The notes under the pieces were generated by a model. That model had not been told where the DNA came from. It did no database searches and saw only the letters and a list, made by a program, of their open reading frames with translations. Source: Bartonella grahamii subsp. shimonis (lineage in GTDB: Bacteria; Pseudomonadota; Alphaproteobacteria; Rhizobiales; Rhizobiaceae). Taken from it: a DNA stretch of 64,000 bases. Within the stretch, counting starts at the first letter, position 1; every line of letters begins with the position of its first letter. Positions 32,263 through 42,599 of this stretch are shown piece after piece. Location: assembly GCF_036327415.1 (NCBI RefSeq), contig NZ_CP123961.1, positions 1,054,001 to 1,118,000 of the forward strand, in the 5' to 3' direction. The position numbers and the translations under genes were made by a program.

Positions 32263-32910
32263 TGATAAAGCTATAGCTTTTATTAAGTAAAGGTTAATCG
32301 TTTCTAATCGATTTGCATACCATTCGTGAGAGGATTTTCGTAAGTACTTTTCAGATACACCGTTGTGAAATAGACTTAAAAACATTAAAATAAAACAAGA
32401 ATATAAATAAGAAAAACATACTATTTTTGTATGCTTCGTTTTGTGTGAAGGATGAAAGCTTATATGTAAAGAAAGCTTATATGTAAAAATGAGAAAAACA
32501 AAAAGCAAAGCTTTATCTTCACCATTATAAAGATATTAACATATTTAAAAGTTGTAAAACCGAATGAAAAGGGAAGGGGTATAAGAGAATTATTTGTCTT
32601 TAAGGCTTTTAAACTCAATGAGTCTGTCTTTCTGTTATCAGAGATAATCCAAACGATATATATAATAACGTATTCTTATTTGGTATAGAAATGTTATAAG
32701 CAGAACAAAATAGTCTTAAAATATGCTGTTGCACAAGATTTGAATATTGACTAATAAGCCACAGTAAAAGGATGCGCTATTTGTTTCACTCTTCTCTTAA
32801 TATTTGTAATCATCTATGATATTGCCATTTATTTTGAGAAAAATGAACTATTTGTACGACATGTTGATTATAATGATAATTCATCATTTTGTATTTGGAA
32901 TAAGAAACCC
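32263..32910. other. AT-rich spacer between two repeat copies
   Basis: About 650 bp without an acceptable gene. A 94-codon minus-strand frame (32224-32508) overlaps copy 2 and is low-complexity (F, L, S, Y), so it is rejected. The direct duplication AAGCTTATATGTAAA / AAGCTTATATGTAAA at about 32456-32487 is a small local repeat. Confidence 0.4.
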
Positions 32911-33070
32911 GAATAGCGTATAATTCTCTCATTTCGAATTTATTGATACCGAATTAATTAAAATTACTTTCTTATACATCACAAGCAAGCGGGTATGTGG
33001 GTACTATTTAGAAAAGAATAAAAACACCTCTTATGAATGCTTTCAAATGCTATTTGGGAAGTTAAGGTAT
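32911..33070 (+). repeat. Dispersed decayed repeat, copy 3
   Basis: About 160 bp. GAATAGCGTATAATTCTCTC aligns with copy 1, ATTTCGAATTTATTGATACC then AATTAATTAAAAT with copy 4, and TCTTATGAATGC plus GGAAGTTAAGG with copy 2. It ends right at the stop codon of the lytic transglycosylase gene, in direct orientation with copy 2. Confidence 0.6.
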
Positions 33071-33071
33071 A

Positions 33072-35162
33072 TTATTTCCATCGACCAGAAAGAAGGTCGG
33101 TTTTTATATCTATTTTTCCAGTGAGTCTTGCTTTGTAGACACCATAATTTTCCATGACACGCATCACGTAATTACGTGTTTCTGTATAAGGAATACGCTC
33201 AATCCAATCAATGACGTTATCGAGAGATTGTCCTCGAGGGTCGCCATAACGTTTTATCCATTCATTGACTCGACGAGGCCCCGCATTATAGCCAATAAGA
33301 GTTAGTATATAGGATCCATTAAAACGTTCCAATTGTTCATTGATAAAATGGGCCCCTAATGTTGCATTATAACGAGCATCACTGCTGAATTTTTTAGAAG
33401 ACCATGCGATTGAGTGTTTTTTTGCCAGTGCTTTTGCTGTTGTAGGAAGCAATTGGAGTATACCTTGTGCACCTGCTTTTGATATGGCAGTTGGATTAAA
33501 TTCGCTTTCTTGGCGTGCAATGGCATAGATAAGCGATTTTTCTTCTACAGAAATATTAGCAGAAGCTGGTATAGCTCCCAGAGGATGAGAGAGTGCACCG
33601 ACATTTTTTCCCTGAAAAACAGCCATTTTTCCAATTTTGAGGCTGGTATAATAGTCTCCATTTTTTTCTGCCATAACAGCCAGAAGAGCTAATTCACCGG
33701 GGCTTTCTATTTTTTTTCCGAGCTCTCTATAAAAAATTTTAGCAAAATCAGCATAGCCGGCTGCTTCAAGACGTTGAATTGCTTTGATCGCTTTTCGTGC
33801 ACTAAAATGTTGTCGCTCAGCGGTTGTTGGTTTGGGAAAGGAAACTTTAAGCTTTTTTTGATTGAGTCGTGCAGCGGCTAATTGACCGTAGTAAGTTGCA
33901 CCAAAATGAGCTGCGCGATGAAAATAATGCTGGGCATTTTTATGTTCTCCTAGCGTTTCTGCTGTTCGTCCTAGCCAGTAATATCCACGTGATGCAGAAA
34001 AAGGTAAAGAAGAGAGTTGAGGAATACGTGAAAAATGCTGCATTGCTAATTTAGGGTTATGAAGAAACCGTAGTGCGTACCATCCTGCATGAAACTCAGC
34101 ATCGATGGCTAATGTAGATGTTATACCAGTGTGCATTGTAACGAGTTGATAAGCAATTTTGGGTTTGTTTAAATCGAGCATTTCACGAGAGAGGGCGCGT
34201 TGTTCTTTCCACAATGAATGAGGGTTCATAAGGCGGAATGCGTCTTTTGATGTTTTCATCATGAGTGCTGCGGCTGCATCATATTGCTCTGTTCGTCGAA
34301 GATGGCGTATTCGAGCAAACTGAAAAAGAGGATCTTTTTGCCATGATCTCTCTGCAGCTTTTAATTTTTGTGTAGCTCTAGGATCATTTTTTTCAACGGC
34401 CACAAAAGCATTAAAAAGAGATTGAGCATGGGCTAATTTTGCAACGCGTGCTGCTGAATCAAAACGATGTGCATACAGCATAGACTGCATGCGTTTCAAA
34501 TGATCAATAGGTTTTAATGCAGCGCTTGCATTTTTAAGAACAAATATTTCTTCTTTTGCATTAAGCTGTGTTTTATGCCACCACGGTGCAATAACGTGTT
34601 GAGCACGAATGGTTTGTCCCGTTGCGATAAGTGCTTTAGCGAAGAGAGCCATCCCTTGTGCTGTTTGGGGCGGGTGATGAGAAAATTTTTGGATGATTGT
34701 GCGTGTAACGTTGGTTTCATTAAGAAAAGCACGTTCAGCATTGCACTTCATCGCTTCTATACCTGGCCATCCTTTTAGCATATTGATTGCATTAAATATT
34801 TCAGAACTTGGTATATTTTCCTGGTTTGATACTCCCATCGCCCATGTCAAAATATGACGATCAAGGCTATGTTTTTCCATTGAATTACGAAGATTTATTG
34901 TTTTTGCAATATTGTTGTTTGCTAGTGCATCTAGCCCAGCTTTCAGTTGCTGAAGTGTAGCAGTATTGTGTGATGTCGTGTGTATCTGTTGAAAAGGCTC
35001 TAGAGTTTCTTTTTCGGTAAAGGGAGTAGGGCGCACCAAAGGGATTGGCGTTTTCCCGTGCAAAAGGGGTGTTTGCGCGTATACATTTGAAAATAAAATT
35101 TTTATTGCCAGTATAAGTGCAGTAAAGGTTGATACGAAAAGAGAGGTGGAAAATACACGCAT
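33072..35162 (-). CDS. slt: Soluble lytic murein transglycosylase
   Basis: A 696-residue periplasmic enzyme that cleaves peptidoglycan glycan strands to anhydromuropeptides. The signal peptide spans about 1-29 (VYAQTP). A long helical superhelix region follows, and the catalytic SLT domain lies at about 540-690 with catalytic Glu at about 552 in AIARQESEFNPTAIS, then GAQGILQLLPTTA and YNAGPRRVNEW. The length fits the Slt70-like family. It is monocistronic and points away from dapA. Confidence 0.93.
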   Translation of the reverse strand: MRVFSTSLFVSTFTALILAIKILFSNVYAQTPLLHGKTPIPLVRPTPFTEKETLEPFQQIHTTSHNTATLQQLKAGLDALANNNIAKTINLRNSMEKHSLDRHILTWAMGVSNQENIPSSEIFNAINMLKGWPGIEAMKCNAERAFLNETNVTRTIIQKFSHHPPQTAQGMALFAKALIATGQTIRAQHVIAPWWHKTQLNAKEEIFVLKNASAALKPIDHLKRMQSMLYAHRFDSAARVAKLAHAQSLFNAFVAVEKNDPRATQKLKAAERSWQKDPLFQFARIRHLRRTEQYDAAAALMMKTSKDAFRLMNPHSLWKEQRALSREMLDLNKPKIAYQLVTMHTGITSTLAIDAEFHAGWYALRFLHNPKLAMQHFSRIPQLSSLPFSASRGYYWLGRTAETLGEHKNAQHYFHRAAHFGATYYGQLAAARLNQKKLKVSFPKPTTAERQHFSARKAIKAIQRLEAAGYADFAKIFYRELGKKIESPGELALLAVMAEKNGDYYTSLKIGKMAVFQGKNVGALSHPLGAIPASANISVEEKSLIYAIARQESEFNPTAISKAGAQGILQLLPTTAKALAKKHSIAWSSKKFSSDARYNATLGAHFINEQLERFNGSYILTLIGYNAGPRRVNEWIKRYGDPRGQSLDNVIDWIERIPYTETRNYVMRVMENYGVYKARLTGKIDIKTDLLSGRWK

Positions 35163-35413
35163 AGAGAAAAGACCTTGAGACCTTGCTTTTTGTAAAAACT
35201 TAAGGGTTTATAGAACATAAGCATGAAAAACGCGTTAATATAGACGGCTTATTTTAAAGAAATGTGCAAAATTTAAGGAGGGCCATTTTTATCTTATGAG
35301 GGCTTTTTTTGAAATTCATCTTGCTTCAATGATAGAGCAAGATTATGCTCTATTTAAAATTTATAAAAGGCGATTATTAAAAAAATAAAAGCGAACATTA
35401 TAGGGAGTTTATC

Positions 35414-36298
35414 ATGCTCAAGGGAGCGATAACTGCGCTTATTACACCGTTTGATAATAAGGGCGCAATTGATGAGAAGGCGTTTTGTGATTTTATTGAA
35501 TGGCAGATCACACAAGGGATTAACGGTGTAAGCCCAGTTGGGACAACAGGTGAATCAGCAACGTTAAGTCATGAAGAACATAAGCGGATTATAGAATTGT
35601 GTGTTGAGCAGGTTGCAAAGCGTGTTCCTGTTGTTGCTGGAGCGGGATCAAATAGCACAAGTGAGGCTGTAGAGCTTGCACAATACGCACAAAAAGCTGG
35701 TGCAGATGCAGTTTTGGTTGTCACTCCCTATTATAATAGACCAAATCAATCTGGTTTATACAAGCACTTTTCTTCCATTGCCAAAGCGGTTTCTATTCCG
35801 ATTATAATTTATAATATTCCTGGTCGTTCTGTTATCGATATGGCTGTGGAAACGATGAAAGACCTTTATCAAGATTTTAGCAATATCATTGGTGTTAAGG
35901 ATGCAACAAGTAGAATTGAGCGCGTTAGTGAACAAGGTGAAAAGTGTGGAAAAGATTTTGTGCAGCTTTCCGGTGATGACTGTACAGCGTTAGGCTTTAA
36001 TGCACATGGAGGTATGGGGTGTATTTCGGTTTCCTCCAATGTTGCTCCAAAGCTTTGTGCAGAGCTTCAAGCCGCTTGTTTTCGTGGTGATTATCAAACA
36101 GCACGAGAATTAAATGATCGCCTGATGCCTCTTAATCGTGCTGTGTTTATTGAGCCTAGTCCAGCAGGTATTAAATATGCTGCTGCAAAATTAGGGTTTT
36201 GTGGTGATACTGTGCGTTCTCCGATTGTTCCATTAACAGAGAGCACAAAGAAGATTATTGATGCCGCTCTCAGTCATGCTGGTCTTTTAAAAGCATAA
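35414..36298 (+). CDS. dapA: 4-hydroxy-tetrahydrodipicolinate synthase
   Basis: DapA condenses pyruvate with aspartate semialdehyde in the lysine/diaminopimelate pathway, so it also feeds peptidoglycan. In this 294-residue aldolase barrel the Schiff-base lysine is K162 (IIGVKDAT), Y133 lies in IIYNIPGR, and GTTGES (43-48) binds pyruvate. TAGGGAG before the ATG is a good ribosome site. smpB follows 18 bp on, the usual rhizobial pair. Confidence 0.97.
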   Translation: MLKGAITALITPFDNKGAIDEKAFCDFIEWQITQGINGVSPVGTTGESATLSHEEHKRIIELCVEQVAKRVPVVAGAGSNSTSEAVELAQYAQKAGADAVLVVTPYYNRPNQSGLYKHFSSIAKAVSIPIIIYNIPGRSVIDMAVETMKDLYQDFSNIIGVKDATSRIERVSEQGEKCGKDFVQLSGDDCTALGFNAHGGMGCISVSSNVAPKLCAELQAACFRGDYQTARELNDRLMPLNRAVFIEPSPAGIKYAAAKLGFCGDTVRSPIVPLTESTKKIIDAALSHAGLLKA

Positions 36299-36316
36299 AA
36301 TGATATTGATAGAGCC

Positions 36317-36793
36317 ATGAATAAAAAAAAGAACGCGCCCGTACGGAAAATAATTGCTGACAATCGTAAAGCACGTTTTAATTTTGAAATTCTTAATAAT
36401 CTTGAGGCGGGTCTTGTCCTTCAGGGAGCGGAAGTGAAGTCTTTACGTTCTAATCATGCCAATATTGCTGAAAGCTATGCGAGTTTTGAGAATGGGGAAT
36501 TATGGTTAGTAAACAGCTATATTCCTGAATATACGCAGGCTAATCGTTTTAATCATGAACCGCGACGTTTGCGCAAATTATTACTTTCAAAACGTGAGAT
36601 GGCACGTTTTTTTAATGCAACGTCTCGTGAAGGGATGACACTTGTTCCTCTTAAACTTTATTTTAATGAACGAGGGCGCGTTAAGTTGGAGATTGCTCTA
36701 GCGCGGGGAAAAAAGCTTCATGATAAGCGCGAAACGGAAAAAAAGCGCGATTGGGGACGTGAAAAAGCAAGACTTTTAAAAAGATATGGATGA
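36317..36793 (+). CDS. smpB: tmRNA-binding protein SmpB
   Basis: SmpB binds tmRNA and brings it to stalled ribosomes for trans-translation. The 158-residue beta-barrel protein shows [24 protein letters not shown] and the AESYASF block, then [11 protein letters not shown] and the basic C-terminal tail ([17 protein letters not shown]) that enters the mRNA channel. It probably shares a transcript with dapA. The tmRNA gene itself is not in the window. Confidence 0.97.
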   Translation: MNKKKNAPVRKIIADNRKARFNFEILNNLEAGLVLQGAEVKSLRSNHANIAESYASFENGELWLVNSYIPEYTQANRFNHEPRRLRKLLLSKREMARFFNATSREGMTLVPLKLYFNERGRVKLEIALARGKKLHDKRETEKKRDWGREKARLLKRYG

Positions 36794-36842
36794 CGGATGC
36801 GATTTAGATATTCTTTATTTATAGCGCTGGTTTAAAACAGTT

Positions 36843-37523
36843 TTAGCATTGATCTAAGTATGTTTTTGCTGCTTGAAAAATTTGGTGAAACATGGCGTCT
36901 GTCAAGCGTCCAGTATTTGTATTATAACGAGAACAGTGATAGCTTGAAAAAATGCGTAATCTGCCGATGTTATTGATTTTGCCGTGTCCAAAAGGGTGAG
37001 CTAAAACTTTTGCATTAAGGGCACGTATTGTTGAGTGGTGCGCAATGGTGCCTAAGGTAATAACAGCTTTAAGTTTGGGAAGATTTGTTAAAAGAGGTGA
37101 GAAGAAATAGCGGCACGTGTTAATTTCTGCACCGGTGGGTTTATTTTCTGGTGGAACACAACGAACAGAGTTAACGATTGCTGCATCAATCAGTTCAAGA
37201 GTATCGTCTGCTCTTTCTTCAAAGGTTCCTTGGGCAAAACCAAATTTTTTTAAAGTTGAATAAAGTAAGTGCCCAGCATAATCACCAGTGAATGGACGTC
37301 CAGTTCGATTTGCTCCGCGTAATCCAGGAGCAAGCCCAACAATAAGAAGGCGCGTTGTGTCTAGCCCTTTATAAGGAAAGAATGGGCGCACCGGTGCGTT
37401 ATACCAACTTGGTTCTTTTACACGCCAGTCAGCAATAAACTGATGGAGCCTAGGACATAAATTGCAATTTTGAGGTGGTTCTGGGCAAAGTGATGTTAAT
37501 TGGCTATTCATGGTGTTAAGCAT
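36843..37523 (-). CDS. Uracil-DNA glycosylase, type 5 (UdgB-like)
   Basis: A 226-residue family-5 uracil-DNA glycosylase, active on uracil and some deaminated bases in this family. GLAPGLRGANRTGRPFTGD (63-81) is the active-site loop, lacking the catalytic Asp/Glu of other families, and SSYHCSRYN lies near 193-201. All four iron-sulfur cysteines seem present (C20, C23, C122, C137), unlike the type-4-like protein at 12.9-13.7 kb. The frame can begin at TTG 37526; ATG 37523 or ATG 37511 are more likely. Convergent with smpB. Confidence 0.88.
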   Translation of the reverse strand: MLNTMNSQLTSLCPEPPQNCNLCPRLHQFIADWRVKEPSWYNAPVRPFFPYKGLDTTRLLIVGLAPGLRGANRTGRPFTGDYAGHLLYSTLKKFGFAQGTFEERADDTLELIDAAIVNSVRCVPPENKPTGAEINTCRYFFSPLLTNLPKLKAVITLGTIAHHSTIRALNAKVLAHPFGHGKINNIGRLRIFSSYHCSRYNTNTGRLTDAMFHQIFQAAKTYLDQC

Positions 37524-38068
37524 CAATCATTTTTTCTATTTTTTTGAGTCTTTTATAGCGTATATGACGAGTTATGTTTTAATAAACAATCTATAATGAA
37601 TATAAATAAAGTTTAATATAAACTTATTGCTAATTATTATGTAAAGAGAGGTAATCTTTCAGTAATTTATTCAATGAATAAGAGTTGCAATACACACGAT
37701 GTTCAAAGAAAAAAGTTTTCTCTTTAAATTAAAGATATTATCATAAAAGTATACATAAGGCTGCTGTTATTGCAAAGAATTTTAAACGGCTGGTATTCCT
37801 TTTAAAAGGATGAAGACTCCAGACAAGTATTTTGTCAAGAAAGACCTTCCTTTGTTTGAAGCCAATCTATTGGAATGCTTTTAAGAGCAGCTTTGATAAC
37901 GAGCATAAATAGATTATACATTTTTATAAATTTTCTAAGAATTTCCTGAAGTAAGTTCTTTAATCAAAAAATATAAAAGTTTGTGTTGTTTTTCTTGTGT
38001 TTTATTTTGATTATTGTATATACTCCTCTATCCGCTATTAAATTTTTTTGTTTGAGAAAGAGGCATAA
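37524..38068. other. Spacer between udg and rpoZ
   Basis: About 545 bp, AT-rich. It holds the divergent promoters of udgB and rpoZ and the small palindrome CCTTTTAAAAGG near 37800. No gene or RNA recognised. Confidence 0.4.
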
Positions 38069-38467
38069 ATGGCCCGTGTAACGGTAGAAGATTGTATTGA
38101 TAAAGTTGACAACCGCTTTGAATTGGTACTTTTAGCAGGTCATCGGGCGCGTCAGATTTCACAAGGAGCGCAGATTACTGTTGATCGTGATAATGATAAA
38201 AATCCAGTTGTTGCTTTGCGTGAAATAGCAGAAGAGACATTGTCGCCCGCTGATTTAAAGGAAGACCTTATTCATTCACTGCAAAAGCATGTGGAGGTAG
38301 ATGAGCCAGAAATGGCAAGTGAATTTATTACTCATTCAGGTGAAGCTGAAAGTGTTTTTAATACATCGTTGCAAGAAGAAGGTACTTCATTTGATCATAT
38401 GTCAGAAGAAGAGCTTTTAGCGGGTATTGAAGGTTTGGTTGTTCCAGAAAAAAGTGACGATTATTAA
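38069..38467 (+). CDS. rpoZ: RNA polymerase omega subunit
   Basis: Omega helps fold beta' and assemble RNA polymerase, and in many bacteria forms part of a ppGpp site. The 132-residue protein starts [19 protein letters not shown], followed by [13 protein letters not shown] and [15 protein letters not shown], the conserved omega core (1-62). The acidic tail after residue 75 is typical of rhizobia. The ppGpp synthetase/hydrolase gene rsh follows directly. AGAGG precedes the ATG. Confidence 0.97.
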   Translation: MARVTVEDCIDKVDNRFELVLLAGHRARQISQGAQITVDRDNDKNPVVALREIAEETLSPADLKEDLIHSLQKHVEVDEPEMASEFITHSGEAESVFNTSLQEEGTSFDHMSEEELLAGIEGLVVPEKSDDY

Positions 38468-38594
38468 TTGCGACAGTTTATATTACAAGAGTAAAAATAC
38501 CTTATTTGTAAGAAGCTGTTATTTTCCTTGTCTTTTATTGATAGGACGTGTTCAATAAGGATTAGTGGTGTGAAAAGATAAAGGATATGCTCGT

Positions 38595-40820
38595 ATGATG
38601 CGTCAGTGTGAGCTTGTTGGACGTGTTCAACGTTACAAATCTGACGTAGATGAGGCTCTTTTAAATAGGGCCTATGATTATGCAATGAGAAAGCATGCAC
38701 ATCAAAAGCGTGCTTCAGGTGATCTTTATTTTTCTCATCCTTTAGAAGTTGCTGCTATTTTGACAGATATGCGGTTGGATGAGGCAACGATTGCTGTTGC
38801 TCTTTTGCATGATACAATTGAAGATACAAGCGCTACACGAGCAGAAATTGATCAGCTTTTTGGTTCTGAAATTGGGAAGTTGGTTGAAGGACTTACAAAG
38901 CTTAATAAGCTTGATCTTGTATCAAAGAAAGCCGTACAGGCAGAAAATCTTCGTAAACTTCTTATTGCCATTTCTGATGATGTTCGTGTTCTTTTAGTCA
39001 AACTTGCTGACCGTCTTCATAATATGCGTACCCTTGGTGCTATGCGTGATGACAAACGTCGGCGAATTGCTGAGGAGACAATGGATATTTATGCGCCACT
39101 TGCAGGACGTATGGGTATGCAGGATATGCGCGAGGAATTAGAGGATCTTTCTTTCTTTTATTTAAATCCAGAAGGTTATCGTACGATTACCAATCGACTT
39201 TCTGAATTATTGAAACACAACCGTGACCTGCTTTCCACAATTGAAAATGAATTGACAAAGCTTTTTTTAGAGCATGGCATTAAAGCAGATGTTAAAAGCC
39301 GTCAGAAAAAATCTTATTCAGTCTTTCGCAAAATGGAAAGTAAAGCATTATCGTTTGAACAGTTATCGGATATTTTTGGATTTCGTGTGATTGTTGAATC
39401 CCTGAATGATTGTTATCGTGCTCTTGGTGTCATTCATACGACATGGCCAATGGTTCCTGGTCGTTTTAAAGATTATATCTCTATACCAAAGCAAAATGAT
39501 TATCGTTCTATTCATACAACAATTGTGGGGCCTTCAAGACAACGTGTTGAGTTGCAAATTAGAACGGCTGCTATGGATGAAGTTGCTGAATATGGGGTTG
39601 CTGCTCATTCCATATATAAAGAGCACGGTTCCAATTATTCGACTTTGAAGTTATCAAGCGAAACGAATGCCTATGCATGGTTGCGCCAAACGATACAATC
39701 TTTGTCTGATGGAGATAATCCAGAAGAGTTTTTAGAACACACAAAACTTGAGCTTTTTCAAGACCAAGTTTTTTGTTTTACGCCGAAAGGCCGATTAATT
39801 GCTTTTCCTAAAGGAGCTACGCCTATTGATTTTGCTTATGCCGTTCATACAGATATCGGTGATTCTTGTGTGGGCGTAAAAATTAATGGTCGTATTATGC
39901 CTTTAATGACCAAATTAAAAAATGGTGATGAGGTTGATATTATTCGTTCACACGCTCAAATTCCGCCAGCTGCATGGGAATTTCTTGTTGTCACAGGTAA
40001 AGCACGTTCAGCTATTCGACGAGCAAGCCGTGCAGCGGTACGTAAACAATATTCGGGTTTAGGATATCGTATTCTCGAGCGTTCATTTGAGTATATGGGA
40101 AAACAATTTTCAAAAGACATTTTGAAGAAAGTTTTGCCACGTTTAGCACGTAAGGATGTAGAGGATGTATTGGCTGCTGTTGGGCGTGGAGAGCTGTTTT
40201 CCGCTGATGTGATTAAAGCGGTTTATCCTGATTATCAAGATCACCGTGTAGTACAAAAGTCATCTTTTAAGCCTGGGGAAGAAGGTTGGTTTAATATTGA
40301 AAATGCTCAAGGTATGATTTTTAAAGTTCCAGAAAATGAAAAGAATGCAATGGTCGAGAATCATCAATCTAAAGCATTGCCTATTAGAGGAACCCGTGGA
40401 GATATACCCGTACGTTTTTCACCGGAAGGAGCAGTACCTGGAGATCGGATTGTTGGTATTATGCAGCCAGGGGCTGGGATCGTTATTTATCCAATACAAT
40501 CTTCAGCTTTGATGGCGTATGATGATCAGCCAGAACGATGGATTGATGTCCGCTGGGATATTGATGCCCAAATGAATGAACGTTTTCCTGCACGGATGAA
40601 TATTTTGGTTGTAAATAGTCCTGGTTCTTTGGCTGAAATTACACAAATAATTTCTGCTAACGATGCCAATATCCAAAATTTATCTTTTATTCGTACAGCA
40701 CCAGATTTTACAGAAATTATGATTGATCTAGAAGTTTGGGATTTAAAACATTTGAATCGTATTTTTTCTCAGTTAAAAGAGGCAAGTTCAGTCAGTACAG
40801 TACGGCGGGTTCATGGATAA
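38595..40820 (+). CDS. rsh: Bifunctional (p)ppGpp synthetase/hydrolase
   Basis: A 741-residue RelA/SpoT homologue that makes and destroys the alarmone ppGpp. The HD hydrolase domain carries H72-D73 in ALLHDTIEDT and LADRLHNMRTL near 137-147. The synthetase domain has RFKD at 290-293, the RxKD form typical of bifunctional enzymes, then ISIPKQNDYRSIHTT. The TGS domain begins near FCFTPKGRLIAFPKGATPID; a C-terminal ACT domain ends the protein. Alphaproteobacteria usually have this single long RSH. Its 3' end lies 16 bp before pyrE. Confidence 0.96.
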   Translation: MMRQCELVGRVQRYKSDVDEALLNRAYDYAMRKHAHQKRASGDLYFSHPLEVAAILTDMRLDEATIAVALLHDTIEDTSATRAEIDQLFGSEIGKLVEGLTKLNKLDLVSKKAVQAENLRKLLIAISDDVRVLLVKLADRLHNMRTLGAMRDDKRRRIAEETMDIYAPLAGRMGMQDMREELEDLSFFYLNPEGYRTITNRLSELLKHNRDLLSTIENELTKLFLEHGIKADVKSRQKKSYSVFRKMESKALSFEQLSDIFGFRVIVESLNDCYRALGVIHTTWPMVPGRFKDYISIPKQNDYRSIHTTIVGPSRQRVELQIRTAAMDEVAEYGVAAHSIYKEHGSNYSTLKLSSETNAYAWLRQTIQSLSDGDNPEEFLEHTKLELFQDQVFCFTPKGRLIAFPKGATPIDFAYAVHTDIGDSCVGVKINGRIMPLMTKLKNGDEVDIIRSHAQIPPAAWEFLVVTGKARSAIRRASRAAVRKQYSGLGYRILERSFEYMGKQFSKDILKKVLPRLARKDVEDVLAAVGRGELFSADVIKAVYPDYQDHRVVQKSSFKPGEEGWFNIENAQGMIFKVPENEKNAMVENHQSKALPIRGTRGDIPVRFSPEGAVPGDRIVGIMQPGAGIVIYPIQSSALMAYDDQPERWIDVRWDIDAQMNERFPARMNILVVNSPGSLAEITQIISANDANIQNLSFIRTAPDFTEIMIDLEVWDLKHLNRIFSQLKEASSVSTVRRVHG

Positions 40821-40836
40821 AAAGAAAGATTTTGCA

Positions 40837-41415
40837 ATGAATACACAAGATGTCATTGATATTTTTAAACAAGCAGATGCTATTCTAGAAGGGCATTTTA
40901 TTTTAACATCAGGTCGCCATAGTGCGACTTATATGCAAAAAGCGAAAGTATTCATGCATGCTGACTTGACGGAAAAGTTATGTCGTGGATTGGCTGAAAA
41001 AATCAAAAAATCTGTCGAGGAAAAAATTGATTATGTTGTTGGTCCCGCAATTGGCGGTCTTATTCCTTCCTATGAAACTTCACGTCACCTTGGTGTTCCT
41101 TCTCTTTGGGTAGAACGTGTAAATGGCATCTTTGAATTGCGTCGTTTTGAAATCAAGAAGGGTGCACGGGTTGTTATTATTGAAGATATTGTGACAACGG
41201 GTCTTTCCATTCGTGAGACTGTTGAGGCGATCGTTGCAGCAGGAGCAGAGGTACTGGCCAGTGCATGTATCCTTGATCGTTCTGGTGGTAAGGTCAATGT
41301 TGGAGTTCCATTGATTGCGCTTGCTGAATACGAGATAACCTCTTATGCTAGTGATGCACTTCCTGCAGAGCTTTCTGTTCTTCCAGCGATTAAACCAGGC
41401 AGTCGAAATATTTAA
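40837..41415 (+). CDS. pyrE: Orotate phosphoribosyltransferase
   Basis: PyrE converts orotate and PRPP to OMP in pyrimidine synthesis. The 192-residue type I PRTase shows GPAIGGLIPSYETS and the PRPP loop VVIIEDIVTTGLS. The frame opens earlier at ATG 40813, inside rsh, but MNTQDVIDIFKQAD is the family start and gives the normal length. Probably co-transcribed with rsh. Confidence 0.94.
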   Translation: MNTQDVIDIFKQADAILEGHFILTSGRHSATYMQKAKVFMHADLTEKLCRGLAEKIKKSVEEKIDYVVGPAIGGLIPSYETSRHLGVPSLWVERVNGIFELRRFEIKKGARVVIIEDIVTTGLSIRETVEAIVAAGAEVLASACILDRSGGKVNVGVPLIALAEYEITSYASDALPAELSVLPAIKPGSRNI

Positions 41416-41508
41416 TTGTCGTTCTATTTTTTTTGTGCAAAAACTTAAAAAGATTAATTTTGATGAGATAGATTATTTCATTATCAAAAGATGTATATTG
41501 AGAGTCAT

Positions 41509-42081
41509 ATGCTTTTTCGTCGTCGAGAACCAATAGATTTTGTAACGCGTATTCGGCTTTGGTTATGGCCACGTCGTTCATTTTCTCGCTCATTTTGCTA
41601 CATACGTAAACGTATTTTGCGTATATCAGCAACACCGCATGAAGTAGCATTAGGGGTTGCTATTGGCATTTTTTTAGCTTGTTCCCCTTTCTTTGGGCTG
41701 CATATTATTTTGGCAATATTTTTTTCTTGGCTTTTGCGTGCAAACTTTGCTGCCGCAATCATTGGGACAATTTTTTCTAATCCACTCACATTTTTATTGA
41801 TTGTCATGGCTGATTATAAAGTAGGGTATTTTTGTTTATCACTTTTTAGTGATGTCAAAGAGATTTCTCTTTCGCAAATTCGTGCTCTATTTAATGGTTT
41901 GACATTGTCAAATTTCTCTCTTCTCTTTAAAGGCGCATGGGACACAATTATGAGTCCTATGATTTTAGGTGGAACTCTTTTAGGTATTGTTTTTGGTGGG
42001 TTATCTTATATAGGTGTTTACAGAGCAACGGTTCGTTTTAAAGAAAAGCGATATCAAAAGATTATAAAAAAAGGCGTTTAG
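41509..42081 (+). CDS. DUF2062 membrane protein
   Basis: A 190-residue protein of unknown function. The N-terminus is basic (MLFRRREPIDF, RIRLWLWPRRSFSRSF), followed by the DUF2062 core with TPHEVALGVAIGIFLACSPF and GTIFSNPLTFLLI and three to four hydrophobic helices. The shorter ATG is chosen because rhizobial relatives begin in this way; ATG 41491 is also open. The position between pyrE and acpS is usual in Rhizobiales. No activity is established for the family. Confidence 0.85.
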   Translation: MLFRRREPIDFVTRIRLWLWPRRSFSRSFCYIRKRILRISATPHEVALGVAIGIFLACSPFFGLHIILAIFFSWLLRANFAAAIIGTIFSNPLTFLLIVMADYKVGYFCLSLFSDVKEISLSQIRALFNGLTLSNFSLLFKGAWDTIMSPMILGGTLLGIVFGGLSYIGVYRATVRFKEKRYQKIIKKGV

Positions 42082-42118
42082 AGAAGCGTTCATCGTAAGA
42101 AAGATCGGGTAATATCTT

Positions 42119-42520
42119 ATGATTGTTGGTCTTGGAACTGATCTGGTTGATATACGACGTATTGAGAAAATGTTGGTTCGTTATGGTGAGCGTTTTATCC
42201 AACGTATTTTTACAGATATTGAAAGAAATAGATCCGAAAATCTCAAAAAAAGTTCCTCTTCCTATGCAAAAAGATTTGCTGCTAAAGAAGCATGTGCTAA
42301 AGCCTTAGGAACGGGAATCGCTTGTGGTATCAATTGGAAAGACATGGGGGTAGTTAATTTGCCATCTGGTAAACCAATAATGCAATTAACAAATCGTGCG
42401 CAAGTGCAACTTCAAAAGTTATTACCCCCTCATCATGAGGCAGTTATTCATCTTAGCATAACAGATGATTTTCCTTGGGCACAGGCATTTATTATTATCG
42501 AAGCACTTCCACGTGGATAG
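42119..42520 (+). CDS. acpS: Holo-[acyl-carrier-protein] synthase
   Basis: AcpS moves the 4'-phosphopantetheine arm from CoA to acyl carrier protein, enabling fatty-acid synthesis. This 133-residue protein shows the metal-site block [15 protein letters not shown] and the second signature [17 protein letters not shown], with [11 protein letters not shown] near the end. lepB follows closely on the same strand. Confidence 0.96.
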   Translation: MIVGLGTDLVDIRRIEKMLVRYGERFIQRIFTDIERNRSENLKKSSSSYAKRFAAKEACAKALGTGIACGINWKDMGVVNLPSGKPIMQLTNRAQVQLQKLLPPHHEAVIHLSITDDFPWAQAFIIIEALPRG

Positions 42521-42599
42521 ATGGTGTGAGAGATTGTGCTTTTGTTGTTTGAATATTATGATGAAAAAAATTATATCTGTGATGAGAAGGCAGTTGGTG

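Noticed and set aside
32224..32508. 94-codon minus-strand frame behind tonB
   Set aside because: Low complexity and overlaps repeat copy 2 in antisense.
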